Assembly: GCA_036390995.1 (NCBI GenBank)
Contig: DASWAT010000028.1
Location: forward strand, 1-54,100
Source: DASQQQ01 sp036390995
GTDB lineage: Bacteria > Actinomycetota > UBA4738 > HRBIN12
Length of the DNA: 54,100 bases
Direction: 5' to 3'
Below, piece after piece: positions 1 through 8,718 of the stretch (position 1 is its first letter; every line of letters starts with the position of its first letter). The notes beneath the pieces were generated by a model, which was not told the origin of the DNA, ran no database searches, and saw nothing but the letters and a program-made list of their open reading frames with translations. The position numbers were made by a program, and so were the translations under genes.

Positions 1-1467
1 TCGTGGAAGCGCCTGTTCGACGAGTACCTCCGTGAGCGATCCGGACGCACGAGCGAGACGTTCCGTCCCTTCGGGGAGAACGACTACCTCCAGCACGTCG
101 ACGGGAAGCCCCGGTACGACGGCGTCCGCGACTTCCTGGCCTCGCGGGGCATCACCCTCCCAGACGGGGAACCCACCGATCCCCCGGGCCGCGAGACGGT
201 CTGCGGGCTCGGGAACCGGAAGGACGGGTACTTCCTGGCTCGCCTCCGCGAGGGCGGGGCTGACCCGTACCCCTCGACCGTCGAGCTGGTCCGACGCCTG
301 TCCGCCCTCGGTGTCGGAACCGCCGTGATCTCGTCGAGCCGGAACATGACGGAGGTGCTCGCGGCCGCCGGCGTCGCCGACCTGTTCGACGTCCGCGTCG
401 ACGGGATCGTCTCGGACGACCTGGGGCTGACGGGCAAGCCCGACCCGGCGATCTTCCTGGAGGCGGCCCGCCGTCTGGGCGTCGATCCTTCGGAGGCCGC
501 GGTGGTCGAGGACGCGGTCTCGGGCGTGGAGGCGGGGCGGCGCGGGAGGTTCGCGCTCGTCGTGGGCGTCGATCGCGCCGGGCACGCCGCCGAGCTCAGC
601 GAGGCCGGCGCCGACGTGGTGGTGGCCGACCTGGCCGACCTTGATGTCGAGACGCGACGGGAGACGGTCCTGGACCTCCCCTCGGCGCTTGCCCGCTGGG
701 ACGAGATCGCGGAGCGCCTGAAGGAGCGAACCCCCGCGGTCTTCCTCGACTACGACGGCACGCTCACGCCGATCGTCGAGCGCCCGGAGGACGCGGTCCT
801 CTCCCCGGAGACCCGGGATGCGGTCCGCAACCTCGCCGAACGGTGCACCGTAGCGGTCGTGAGCGGCCGCGATCTGGCGGACGTGCGGACCATGGTGGGC
901 GTCGACGGCATCTGGTACGCGGGCAGCCACGGGTTCGACATCGCGGGCCCGGGCGAACGCCGGCATCAGCACGGTACCGAGTTCCTCCCCGATCTGGATG
1001 CCGCGGACAAGGATCTCGTCGACCTCCTCGCCCCGGTGCCCGGCGCGCGCGTGGAACGCAAGACGTTCGCCATCGCCGTCCACTTCCGGCAGGCGAGCGA
1101 GGACCGGATCCCCGAGATCGAGGCCGCCGTGGAGCGGGTTGCGGCGGCGCATGGACGGCTGCGCCGCACCGGCGGCAAGAAGGTGTTCGAGCTGCGGCCC
1201 GACATCCCCTGGGACAAGGGCAAGGCCTTGATGTTCCTCCTCGGCGTGCTCGCGCCGGATGGGCCGGCCGTGGTACCGATCTACGTAGGGGACGACGAGA
1301 CCGACGAGGACGCCTTCCGCGCCGTCGACGACACGGGGATCGGCGTGGTGGTTCGGGGCGAAGGCGACGACCGCCCCACAAGAGCGCGGTACGCGCTGGA
1401 CGACGCCGCCGAGGCCCGAGACCTCCTCGACGGCCTCCGCCGTCTGCTGGAGGGTCGCACGGCGTGA
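1..1467 (+). CDS. otsB: HAD (beta-phosphoglucomutase-like) / trehalose-6-phosphate phosphatase fusion, 5' partial
   Basis: The reading frame is open from base 1, so the start lies outside the window. The N-terminal ~215 visible residues are a HAD hydrolase of the beta-phosphoglucomutase type (NDYLQHVDGKPRYDG cap region, SSSRN, GKPDPAIF, VVEDAVSGVEAG). From about residue 245 a trehalose-phosphatase domain follows, with the DYDGTLTP nucleophile loop (Asp250/Asp252 in visible numbering), VSGR, and the GDDETDEDAF acid motif. Known for the family: OtsB dephosphorylates trehalose-6-phosphate to trehalose in the cytosol. The HAD-OtsB order equals the front two thirds of mycobacterial OtsB1 (Rv2006). 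The stop overlaps the next gene by 4 bases (GTGA), so the GH65 partner is translationally coupled. Some HAD catalytic residues lie beyond the left edge, so activity of that half cannot be judged. Confidence 0.9.
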   Translation, partial: SWKRLFDEYLRERSGRTSETFRPFGENDYLQHVDGKPRYDGVRDFLASRGITLPDGEPTDPPGRETVCGLGNRKDGYFLARLREGGADPYPSTVELVRRLSALGVGTAVISSSRNMTEVLAAAGVADLFDVRVDGIVSDDLGLTGKPDPAIFLEAARRLGVDPSEAAVVEDAVSGVEAGRRGRFALVVGVDRAGHAAELSEAGADVVVADLADLDVETRRETVLDLPSALARWDEIAERLKERTPAVFLDYDGTLTPIVERPEDAVLSPETRDAVRNLAERCTVAVVSGRDLADVRTMVGVDGIWYAGSHGFDIAGPGERRHQHGTEFLPDLDAADKDLVDLLAPVPGARVERKTFAIAVHFRQASEDRIPEIEAAVERVAAAHGRLRRTGGKKVFELRPDIPWDKGKALMFLLGVLAPDGPAVVPIYVGDDETDEDAFRAVDDTGIGVVVRGEGDDRPTRARYALDDAAEARDLLDGLRRLLEGRTA

Positions 1468-3872
1468 CGCAGACGGTGACCGACTGGTCGTTGGTGTTCG
1501 AGGGGTTCGATCCCGAGCGCGAGGGCCTGCGCGAGGCCCTGTGCACGCTGGGGAACGGCTACGTCGCCACCCGTGGGGCGACGCCCGAGTCGCGCGCGGA
1601 CGGCGTGCACTATCCGGGCACCTACCTCGCGGGGTGCTACGACCGCCTGAACACGGAGATCGCCGGGCGGACGGTGGAGAACGAGGACCTCGTGAACGTG
1701 CCGAACTGGCTGCCGCTGTCGTTCCGGATCGGCGACGGTCCGTGGTTCGGCGGCGAGGGGTTCGAGATCCTCGAACAGCGCCGGGAGCTCGACCTTCGTC
1801 GAGCCCTCCTCACCCGTTCGGTCCGGGTTCGCGATGACGCCGGACGAACGACCCTGGTGACGGATCGCCGCTTCGTCAGCATGGACGACCACCACCTCTG
1901 CGGGATCGAGATGACCGTTGTCCCCGAGGGGTGGACCGGTGTCCTGACCGTGCGCTCGGGTCTCGACGGCGGCGTCACGAACGCCGGCGTCGCCAGGTAC
2001 CGGGACCTGCGCGGCGACCACCTCGTCGTGCAGGAGACGGACCAGGTTGGCGAGGACACCGTGCTCCTCGAGACCGAGACCCGCACCTCGCACGTCCGCA
2101 TCGCGCAGGCGGCTCGCACCCGTGTGCTTCGCGACGGTGAGCCGGTTCCCGTCGAGCGCCGCCTCGTCCGCGACGGTGGCTGGATCGGGCAGGAGATCTC
2201 CGCCCGCGTCGGACCCGGCCAACCGGCAACCATCGTGAAGGTCGTCACGATCTTCTCCTCACGGGACCGCGCCCTGTACGAGCCGGGCGTGGACGCCTCC
2301 GCCTGGGCGTTGCGGGCCGAGGGCTTCGAAGCGCTCCTGCGCAGGCACGTGGTGGCGTGGGCGTACGTGTGGCAGCGGTGCGACATCCGGATCACCGGGC
2401 CCGAGCGGGCCCAGGGGATCCTGCGGCTGCACATCTTCCACCTGCTCCAGACGGTCTCGCCGAACACGATCGGCCTGGACGTCGGGGTGCCCGCCCGTGG
2501 ACTGCACGGCGAGGCGTACCGCGGGCACGTCTTCTGGGACGAGCTGTTCATCTTCCCGTTCCTGAACCAGCGCTTGTCGGTGATCACGCAGAGCCTGCTG
2601 ATGTACCGGTTCCGGCGGATGCCCGAGGCCCGGTGGGCCGCCCGGCAAGCCGGCTTCGACGGCGCCATGTTCCCGTGGCAGAGCGGGAGCACGGGCCGCG
2701 AGGAGAGCCAGACCCTGCACCTGAACCCGAAGTCCGGGCGGTGGCTCCCGGATCATTCACACCTGCAACGCCACATCGGCATCGCCGTGGCCTACAACGT
2801 GTGGCAGTACTACCAGGTGACCGGGGATCGGGAGTTCCTCCGCTTCCGTGGCGCCCCGATGTTGATCGAGATCGCACGGTTCTTCTCCAGCCTCGCCACC
2901 TATGACCGAGCCGCCGGCCGCCACAGGATCCGCGGCGTCATGGGCCCCGACGAGTACCACGACGCGTATCCCGGCTCCGAGGGCCCGGGACTCGACGACA
3001 ACGCGTACACGAACGTGATGGCCGTCTGGCTCTTCGTACGTGCCTTGGAGGTGATCGAGCTCTTGCCAGAGAGCCAGCGCCAGGAGCTGTGGGAGACGAT
3101 GGCGCTCTCGCGTGACGAGATCGAAAGGTGGGAGGAACTCAGCCGCAAGCTGAAGATCCCCTTCCACGACGACGGCATCATCAGCCAGTTCGAGGGCTAC
3201 GGCGACCTGGAGGAGTTCGACTGGGACGGCTACCGGCAGCGGTACGGCGACATCCAACGGCTCGACCGGATCCTGGAGTCGGAGGGAGACACGCCGAACC
3301 GCTACAAGCTCTCGAAGCAGGCCGACGTTCTCATGCTGTTCTTCCTGCTGTCCGTCGAGGAGCTCCGCGAACTCTTCGCCCGTCTCGGCTACGAGCTGAC
3401 GCCCGACATGATCAGGCGCAACATCACCTACTACTTGGCCCGAACCTCCCACGGCTCAACCCTGTCGCGCCTCGTCCACTCATGGGTGCTGGCGCGCTCG
3501 GACCGCGAGCTGTCTTGGGAGCTGTTCTCGGAGACGCTCGAGAGCGACGTGGCCGACGTACAAGGCGGGACCACCGCCGAAGGCATCCACCTCGGGGCGA
3601 TGGCGGGAACCGTCGACCTCGTGCAGCGCGGGTACAGCGGCATGGAGGTCCGAGGCGACGTGCTCTGGCTGAACCCCACGCTGCCGCGTGAGCTCACGTC
3701 GCTCGAGTTCCACATGCACTATCGCTCCCATCGGATCTTCGTCTCGATCACGACCGAGAAGCTCGTGGTGAGCACGCCGCCCAGCGAGGAAGGCTCGGTC
3801 AGCATCGGGCTGCTCGACACCGTCCACGAGCTCGAGCCGGGCGCCACCGTCGAGGTGAACCTCGGGACCTGA
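1464..3872 (+). CDS. Glycoside hydrolase family 65 protein (trehalose/maltose/kojibiose phosphorylase family)
   Basis: 802 aa from a GTG start inside the previous gene's stop. The usual GH65 architecture is visible: N-terminal beta-sandwich (LGNGYVATRGA, HYPGTYLAGCYDR), linker, (alpha/alpha)6 barrel (GLHGEAYRGHVFWDELF, FPWQSGSTGREE) and small C-terminal sheet domains. The catalytic acid should be Glu497 in GVMGPDEYHD. Family members phosphorolyse or hydrolyse alpha-glucosides such as trehalose, maltose or kojibiose; the sequence alone does not settle which. Lying next to OtsB and a beta-phosphoglucomutase-like domain, it may recycle trehalose to glucose plus beta-glucose-1-phosphate, which the HAD domain would convert to glucose-6-phosphate. 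The length fits the family. The GTG is preferred because an upstream extension would only read through the otsB frame. Confidence 0.92.
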   Translation: MTQTVTDWSLVFEGFDPEREGLREALCTLGNGYVATRGATPESRADGVHYPGTYLAGCYDRLNTEIAGRTVENEDLVNVPNWLPLSFRIGDGPWFGGEGFEILEQRRELDLRRALLTRSVRVRDDAGRTTLVTDRRFVSMDDHHLCGIEMTVVPEGWTGVLTVRSGLDGGVTNAGVARYRDLRGDHLVVQETDQVGEDTVLLETETRTSHVRIAQAARTRVLRDGEPVPVERRLVRDGGWIGQEISARVGPGQPATIVKVVTIFSSRDRALYEPGVDASAWALRAEGFEALLRRHVVAWAYVWQRCDIRITGPERAQGILRLHIFHLLQTVSPNTIGLDVGVPARGLHGEAYRGHVFWDELFIFPFLNQRLSVITQSLLMYRFRRMPEARWAARQAGFDGAMFPWQSGSTGREESQTLHLNPKSGRWLPDHSHLQRHIGIAVAYNVWQYYQVTGDREFLRFRGAPMLIEIARFFSSLATYDRAAGRHRIRGVMGPDEYHDAYPGSEGPGLDDNAYTNVMAVWLFVRALEVIELLPESQRQELWETMALSRDEIERWEELSRKLKIPFHDDGIISQFEGYGDLEEFDWDGYRQRYGDIQRLDRILESEGDTPNRYKLSKQADVLMLFFLLSVEELRELFARLGYELTPDMIRRNITYYLARTSHGSTLSRLVHSWVLARSDRELSWELFSETLESDVADVQGGTTAEGIHLGAMAGTVDLVQRGYSGMEVRGDVLWLNPTLPRELTSLEFHMHYRSHRIFVSITTEKLVVSTPPSEEGSVSIGLLDTVHELEPGATVEVNLGT

Positions 3873-3886
3873 GCTCCTCGGCTGCC

Positions 3887-4474
3887 TCAGGTGACCCAGA
3901 AGTCCTGGTGCATCCCGGCGGCGTAGTGGCCGGGCAGGTTGCACACCACGGCGTAGTGGCCCGAGGACAGGTCGATCGTGAGCAGCTTGGAGGTGCCCGG
4001 CTCCATGTCCCCGGTCTCCCCCACGTTGGTCACACCCGGGGCATCCTCGTCGATCCGGTTGGCCTCGCCCTCGAAGGAGACGATGGGAAAGTCCGCCGCC
4101 GGGGTCTTGGTCGAAAGGACCACGAACTCGTGCGTGTGATCGCCCTCGTTGGTGACCACGAAGCTCACCTTGCCCTCGGGCACCGTGGCCTGGGACAGGT
4201 GGATGTACATGTGGGTGGGATCGGTCTCGCCCAGGGCCACGGTGACCGTGCGAGACGGCACGAAGCTCACCGGAACGACCCCGGGACTCGGCGTGCCGCT
4301 CGCCGTGTACCCGGGGATGAACGCGACCGTGTTCTGCTCCGGCCCCGTTCCGGCGGCGGCTCCACACGCCGTGAGCACCAGGGCGAGCACCCCGATGAGG
4401 CCGACCGACCTGCCGCGGCCCATCCTCCACGCAGCGCGAGCGATCATGGCCGATCCGCCCACATCCGAGCTCAT
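3887..4474 (-). CDS. Cupredoxin lipoprotein (type-1 copper protein)
   Basis: 195 aa from an ATG that overlaps the cytochrome c stop (ATGA). A signal sequence with lipobox (LVLTACGA) predicts a membrane-anchored lipoprotein outside the cytoplasm. The cupredoxin domain covers roughly residues 75-195. The probable type-1 copper ligands are a His in GDHTHEF (residue 113 or 115), Cys178, His183 and Met188, the last three in a C-x4-H-x4-M spacing (VCNLPGHYAAGMH). It is the last gene of the cytochrome b6/Rieske operon. I infer it is a periplasm-side electron carrier taking electrons from the adjacent cytochrome c, or an assembly factor. A second possible start 27 bases downstream would still include the whole signal peptide. 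Confidence 0.85.
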   Translation of the reverse strand: MSSDVGGSAMIARAAWRMGRGRSVGLIGVLALVLTACGAAAGTGPEQNTVAFIPGYTASGTPSPGVVPVSFVPSRTVTVALGETDPTHMYIHLSQATVPEGKVSFVVTNEGDHTHEFVVLSTKTPAADFPIVSFEGEANRIDEDAPGVTNVGETGDMEPGTSKLLTIDLSSGHYAVVCNLPGHYAAGMHQDFWVT

Positions 4475-4950
4475 CCCGACGCACCGGCGGCCGCCTGGCC
4501 GCCCGGATCCCGCCAGTCCGGCACGCTGGGGGCCGTCTTCTGCCACGAGCGAACGTACGCGACGATTGCGGCGATCTGCTGATCCGTGAGCGGTCCCCCA
4601 TACTCGTCCCACCAGGCGGGCATCTCGGTACCGGGGACGCCCCCCGCCACGATGCCGTGCATCTGCTCGTCGCTCACGCTGGTTAGGAACTGCTGGGAAT
4701 TCAGCGCGGGGGCGTCCACCCCTTGTCCGTTCGTGCCGTGGCAGCTCGCGCAGTTCAATCCGAAGAGCTGATGTCCGGACGTCACGAGCGCGGTCTGGTA
4801 CGAGGCGAGCGCATCTGCCCGCCGGCTGGATTCGACGGCCTTGTAGACGGGAAACGCGATCACCAGCAGCAGGAGGACCACGACGCCGGCGGCCTGCCAA
4901 CGGCTCAAGCTGCGACGAAGGGCACGGTCCTCGTGGATGATCTCGCTCAC
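4471..4950 (-). CDS. Membrane-anchored monohaem class I cytochrome c
   Basis: 159 aa, GTG start overlapping the Rieske stop (GTGA). One N-terminal transmembrane helix (about residues 20-36) is probably uncleaved and anchors a periplasmic haem domain. Haem attachment is C67-x2-C70-H71 (GLNCASCHGTNGQG), and the distal ligand is likely Met110 in GTEMPAWWDEYGG. The fold and the 'LTDQQIAAIVAYVRSW' helix are those of the small cytochrome c/CccA-like family. In the operon it replaces the diheme QcrC of typical actinobacterial bcc complexes. It probably accepts electrons from the Rieske protein and passes them to an oxidase or to the copper lipoprotein encoded next. Confidence 0.92.
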   Translation of the reverse strand: MSEIIHEDRALRRSLSRWQAAGVVVLLLLVIAFPVYKAVESSRRADALASYQTALVTSGHQLFGLNCASCHGTNGQGVDAPALNSQQFLTSVSDEQMHGIVAGGVPGTEMPAWWDEYGGPLTDQQIAAIVAYVRSWQKTAPSVPDWRDPGGQAAAGASG

Positions 4951-5531
4951 GGGGTCGCCTCGGGGGTCGCCGCCGCGGAACCGCTCACCGACTCCCCCAG
5001 ACAGGACGGGCCGGCGGCTTGGCTCGGTCCGGTGAGCGAGCCCCGGTTGGGGCCCAGGACCAACGACGACGTGTCCACCAACACGCGGTCGCCTTCGATC
5101 TTGAGGGGGAAGCGATCCATGCCCCGCGGAGCGGGGCCGGTGACGTACTCACCGATGATGTTGTAGACGCTGCCGTGACACGGACATTCGAACCGCTGGG
5201 AGTCCGAGCAGTACGGAACGCGGCATCCCAGATGCGGGCACTTCTGGTACAGGGCCCGGAGACCGCCCTGATACTGGGTCACGTAGAAGCGGCCGTCCAG
5301 GAAGTACTGAACGGTGCCCTCTTGCAGGTAGTCGCTGACGGAACCCGCATCGACGATGCCGCCGAAGCCCCCCGCCTGGCCCGGGTTCAGGAGGTCGTAG
5401 CTGGTCCATCCCGCCTCCACGACGAGGGCGGCCCCGAGCACCTTCCAGCTCCAGTTCAGGAACTGCCGGCGATCGACGCCGTCCTCCTGTGCACCCTGCA
5501 ACCCCTCGGTCCTCGGTTCGTCGTCCGCCAT
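4947..5531 (-). CDS. qcrA: Rieske iron-sulfur subunit of a quinol:cytochrome c reductase
   Basis: 194 aa. A Tat-like segment (DRRQFLNWSWKVLGAALVV, residues 20-38) gives one membrane anchor. The Rieske domain has box 1 C98-P-H100-L-G-C103 and box 2 C116-P-C118-H119-G-S. C98, H100, C116 and H119 should bind the [2Fe-2S] cluster, with a C103-C118 disulfide. A 'GPAPRGMDRFPLKIEGDRV' segment follows, as in b6f/bc Rieske proteins. The ~35-residue Gly/Ser/Ala/Pro-rich tail after the domain is likely disordered. The gene starts 4 bases after subunit IV and overlaps cytochrome c. Confidence 0.93.
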   Translation of the reverse strand: MADDEPRTEGLQGAQEDGVDRRQFLNWSWKVLGAALVVEAGWTSYDLLNPGQAGGFGGIVDAGSVSDYLQEGTVQYFLDGRFYVTQYQGGLRALYQKCPHLGCRVPYCSDSQRFECPCHGSVYNIIGEYVTGPAPRGMDRFPLKIEGDRVLVDTSSLVLGPNRGSLTGPSQAAGPSCLGESVSGSAAATPEATP

Positions 5532-5535
5532 CCGA

Positions 5536-6045
5536 TCACAGCTCCAGGTACAGGTGTTGCCAAGGCCTCACCCACGACCATTCCGGCCCGCGGAAGAGCG
5601 CGCCGCGAAGGGTCAAGATCAGTGCGACCAGGGCAAGCACGGTAAACACGATGACGACCATCTTCCGGTCGCGGATCCGCCACCCGTTGCTTCGATCCAG
5701 GAACGGCAGCGCCGCCAGGAACAGCACCAGAACCCCCGGAACGAGAACGCCGGCCACCATCGGATTGAAGTAGTGGAGGAGCTCCTGAAGGCCGGCGAAA
5801 TACCAGGGCGCCTTCGCCACCGCCGGGGTCAGGTTCGGATTCGCCATGTCCTTGAGCGGCGCGTCGAAGAGGATGGCTAAGACGAACGTGACGGCGACCG
5901 TCGCGCCGGCCACGACCGCGTGCCGGACCAGGAAGTGGGGCCAGGTGAAGACGTCCTCCTCCGGCTCCTGCGTGACCTTGACCTCGAGTTCGCGAGGAAC
6001 CACGCCGAGGAGTCGGTACCGGGGCTCCTCCGGCTGCTCAGGCAT
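5536..6045 (-). CDS. petD: Cytochrome b6-f subunit IV-like protein (C-terminal half of cytochrome b)
   Basis: 169 aa, ATG start overlapping the cytochrome b6 stop by 8 bases. After a ~45-residue cytoplasmic N-terminus come three hydrophobic helices (about residues 42-62, 98-114 and 130-146). The segment before the second helix (APWYFAGLQELLHYFNP, residues ~79-95) is the quinol-site loop that carries PEWY in classical complexes; here it reads PWYF. Three helices and this length match subunit IV/QcrC-type halves of split cytochrome b. It should form the quinol-binding core with the cytochrome b6 protein in the cytoplasmic membrane. Confidence 0.88.
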   Translation of the reverse strand: MPEQPEEPRYRLLGVVPRELEVKVTQEPEEDVFTWPHFLVRHAVVAGATVAVTFVLAILFDAPLKDMANPNLTPAVAKAPWYFAGLQELLHYFNPMVAGVLVPGVLVLFLAALPFLDRSNGWRIRDRKMVVIVFTVLALVALILTLRGALFRGPEWSWVRPWQHLYLEL

Positions 6046-6871
6046 GGACCGTCACCTCCTCCTGCGCCGACGGCACCTCTGCGATGGTCGGCTCCTCCGA
6101 CCCGCGATCCGCGATGGCGAAGCCGTCCTTGCGGACGCGCCAGATGTGCACGGCCAGGAACAGGATCAGGGACGCGGGGAGGACGTAGATGTGCAGGACG
6201 TAGAACCGCAGCAGCGCGGCGGCCCCCACGTCGGGTCCTCCCAGCAGGATCTGCTGCGCCTTGTCGCCCAGCAGCGGGACGTAGCCGGCGATGCTCGTCC
6301 CGACCTCGACGGCCCAGAACGACAGCTGGTCCCAGGGCAGCAGGTAGCCCGTGAACGAGAACAGCAGCGTGAGCACCAGGAGCACGACGCCGATGAGCCA
6401 GTTGAACTGGCGCGGGCTCTTGTACGCACCGGCGTAGAAGACGCGGAGCAGATGGAGGATCACGACCACGACCATGAGGTGCGCCGACCAACGGTGGATG
6501 TTCCGAACGAACTGGCCGAACGCCACCGAGGTCGCCAGGTTGTGCATGTCGAAGTACGCCTGCGGGATGGCCGGGTGGTAGAAGAACATCAGATACATGC
6601 CGGAGACGAACAGGATCCCGAACAGCACCGCCGCGATGAATCCCAGCCGGAAGGTCGACCGGAACGACACCAGCTTCCGCGGGACCTTCACCGGGTAGAT
6701 GTGGAGGAAGAAGTTGTGGTACGACGTCATCGCGCGGCCGCGCGGAGTAGTCGTGGCCGGATGGCGGACGGCCGAGCGGTACAGCTCCGACTCACGGAAC
6801 CGCTTCCCCGGATGCAGGAACGCCTCGACCAGCTCGCGGCCGCGCTCCCTCTCCCCGTTCTCGCTCGCCAC
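6038..6871 (-). CDS. petB: Cytochrome b6-type diheme cytochrome b subunit (N-terminal half)
   Basis: 277 aa from GTG at 6871, chosen because GGAGGGA stands 2-8 bases upstream; an internal ATG 47 codons later is possible. Four transmembrane helices. Helix B has HRWSAHLMVVVVILH, with ligand histidines 14 apart. Helix D has LHIYVLPASLILFLAVH, with 14 residues between the ligands, the hallmark of b6 rather than bc1 cytochrome b. The conserved 'GYLLPWDQLSFWA' quinol-site loop is present. The position of the cysteine that binds haem c(i) in b6 and Bacillus QcrB does not appear to be a cysteine here. The ~47-residue N-terminal extension is unusual. It follows the flavoprotein gene by 8 bases. Confidence 0.92.
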   Translation of the reverse strand: MASENGERERGRELVEAFLHPGKRFRESELYRSAVRHPATTTPRGRAMTSYHNFFLHIYPVKVPRKLVSFRSTFRLGFIAAVLFGILFVSGMYLMFFYHPAIPQAYFDMHNLATSVAFGQFVRNIHRWSAHLMVVVVILHLLRVFYAGAYKSPRQFNWLIGVVLLVLTLLFSFTGYLLPWDQLSFWAVEVGTSIAGYVPLLGDKAQQILLGGPDVGAAALLRFYVLHIYVLPASLILFLAVHIWRVRKDGFAIADRGSEEPTIAEVPSAQEEVTVHA

Positions 6872-6879
6872 GGTCCCTC

Positions 6880-8718
6880 CTACGCCGTCACCGGTTCGAT
6901 CTCGCGAAGTCCGGTGGAGGACTCGGACCACCCGTCGAGCGACAAGGCGTGGGTGGGGCACCGCTCCACGCACAGCGCACAACGGATGCAGTAATCCTCC
7001 TGGATGACGAGCGCGCTCGATGGTACCGGCGCCTCCAGGCCATCGATCCGCTCCACCGGAACGATGCGGATGCACTTCTCGGGGCAGATGTCCACGCAGC
7101 CGCCGCACAGGATGCACAGATCGGGCCGGAGCTCGATGTTGAGGAAGCACTGGAGACACCGCGACGCCTCGAGGCGCGCCTGCTCCTCCGTGAACCCCAG
7201 CTCGATCTCGGGGACACCGATCCTCCGGTCCGACGGCTCGGACGGAACGTCCACGCGTGGGACCGCGTCGTAGTCCAGCACCGGTCGATCCACCACCGTC
7301 ACCGGCAGCATCCGACGGAACCGCGGCTGGGAGGGTGCCTCGCCGGAGAGCAGCCGGTGGATGGAGGCCGCGGCGCGGCGCCCATCGCCGATCGCGTCGA
7401 TCAGGTTCCGAGGCCCGAACGCGACATCGCCTCCCGCGTAGATCCCGGGAACGGACGTGGCCAGCGAGTCGCGCTCGACGGCGATCGTCCCCCGTGGACT
7501 GACCTCGACTCCGTCCTCCGGCTCCATCCACGACAGGTCTGGAGACTGGCCGATGGCCAGGATCACCGAGTCGCACGGAAGTCGCTTCTCCGTGCGCTCC
7601 ACGAACTGCGGGTTGAACCGGCCGTCGGCGTCGAACACGGAGGAGACGTCCACGGTCTCCAGCCCTTCCACCCGTTCGGTTCCGAGGATCCGGTGCGGAC
7701 CACGCCGGTGGACGAGCTCGATGCCCTCGACCTCAGCCTCCTCGATCTCGAACTCGTGGGCCGGCATCTCCTGGCGGTTCTCGAGGGAGACCACCCGAAC
7801 TCGGCGGGCCCCCATACGCATCGCCACACGTGCCACGTCCAAGGAAACGGTGGCTGCCGCCGTCACTCCGTCTTCGACCTGCGGCCCCGCCTCGGGCGCC
7901 GAGCGACCCGCCGCGATCTCGCGCAACGCGGTCCGAGCCACATCGAGGGCCACGTTCCCGCCGCCGATCACGACGACGTCGTCTCCGAGGTCGACGCGAT
8001 ACCCGGTGTTCGCGTTGATCAGGAAGTCGACGGCACGCAGCACGCCGTCGAGCTCGACACCTGGGATCGTCAGGTCCCGGCTCCGCATCGCCCCGACGGC
8101 CACGAACACGGCGGCAAAGCCATCGTCCTTCAGGGAAGCGAGCGAGAGATCGACACCCAGGCGCTGCTCCGTGCGGAGCTCGACCCCCAGGCCGAGGATG
8201 GCCCGGATCTCGGACTGGAGGATATCCCGGCGCAGCCGGTACGGCGGGATCCCCAGGACCATCATCCCCCCCGGCCGATCCGCCGCATCGAAGACCACCG
8301 GCCGATAGCCGTACGCAGCAAGATCGTGGGCGCAGGCCAGGCCGGCGGGCCCGGCGCCGACGACGGCGACCCGCTCGTCGCGGCGGGGCATCATCTCGAC
8401 CGCCTCCCGCCACAACCGTTCGGCTTGGGCACTCTCCACGCCCCCGTGCTCGCACGCGAATCGTTTCAACGCACGGATCGCGATCGGCTGATCGATGTAG
8501 CCCCGGCGGCACGCCGCCTCGCACGGAGCCGCGCAGACGCGGCCGCAGATCGACGGGAACGGGTTCGGCATCCGAGCGATCAGATACGCAGACTCGTACT
8601 CACCCGCAGCGATGGCGCTGACATAACGCCCGGCGTTCGTGAGAACCGGACAGGCACGCGTGCAGGGCACGTTGTCGTCCAGCCACTGGGCTCCGACGCC
8701 TTCAGCCTCGAAGCGCAC
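6880..8718 (-). CDS. GltD/NfnB-like FAD-NAD(P) oxidoreductase with N- and C-terminal [4Fe-4S] domains
   Basis: 612 aa from GTG at 8718 (AAGGA 8-12 bases upstream), overlapping the small membrane protein by 17 bases. Residues 1-90 hold the Fe-S domain seen in GltD and dihydropyrimidine dehydrogenase (CTRACPV, CGRVCAAPCEAACRRG). Next come an FAD Rossmann fold (VVGAGPAGLACAHDLA) and an NAD(P)-binding fold (VVIGGGNVALDVART), then GIYAGGDVAFGP. The last ~100 residues are a two-cluster ferredoxin domain (CILCGGCVDICPEKC and CIRCALCVERCP). Family members move electrons between NAD(P)H and ferredoxin or a partner subunit. As first major gene of the b6/Rieske operon it probably exchanges electrons between NAD(P)H or ferredoxin and the quinone or haem chain. 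That link is inference from gene order. Confidence 0.88.
   Translation of the reverse strand: MRFEAEGVGAQWLDDNVPCTRACPVLTNAGRYVSAIAAGEYESAYLIARMPNPFPSICGRVCAAPCEAACRRGYIDQPIAIRALKRFACEHGGVESAQAERLWREAVEMMPRRDERVAVVGAGPAGLACAHDLAAYGYRPVVFDAADRPGGMMVLGIPPYRLRRDILQSEIRAILGLGVELRTEQRLGVDLSLASLKDDGFAAVFVAVGAMRSRDLTIPGVELDGVLRAVDFLINANTGYRVDLGDDVVVIGGGNVALDVARTALREIAAGRSAPEAGPQVEDGVTAAATVSLDVARVAMRMGARRVRVVSLENRQEMPAHEFEIEEAEVEGIELVHRRGPHRILGTERVEGLETVDVSSVFDADGRFNPQFVERTEKRLPCDSVILAIGQSPDLSWMEPEDGVEVSPRGTIAVERDSLATSVPGIYAGGDVAFGPRNLIDAIGDGRRAAASIHRLLSGEAPSQPRFRRMLPVTVVDRPVLDYDAVPRVDVPSEPSDRRIGVPEIELGFTEEQARLEASRCLQCFLNIELRPDLCILCGGCVDICPEKCIRIVPVERIDGLEAPVPSSALVIQEDYCIRCALCVERCPTHALSLDGWSESSTGLREIEPVTA

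Noticed and set aside
843..1463. Open frame extending the GH65 gene about 200 codons upstream.
   Set aside because: It runs through the otsB coding frame with Arg/Gly-rich shadow composition; GTG 1464 in GTGA overlap gives the family N-terminus.
6872..7576. Cytochrome b6 frame extended upstream by ~235 codons.
   Set aside because: Overlaps the clear ferredoxin domain of the flavoprotein; GTG 6871 has a good ribosome site.
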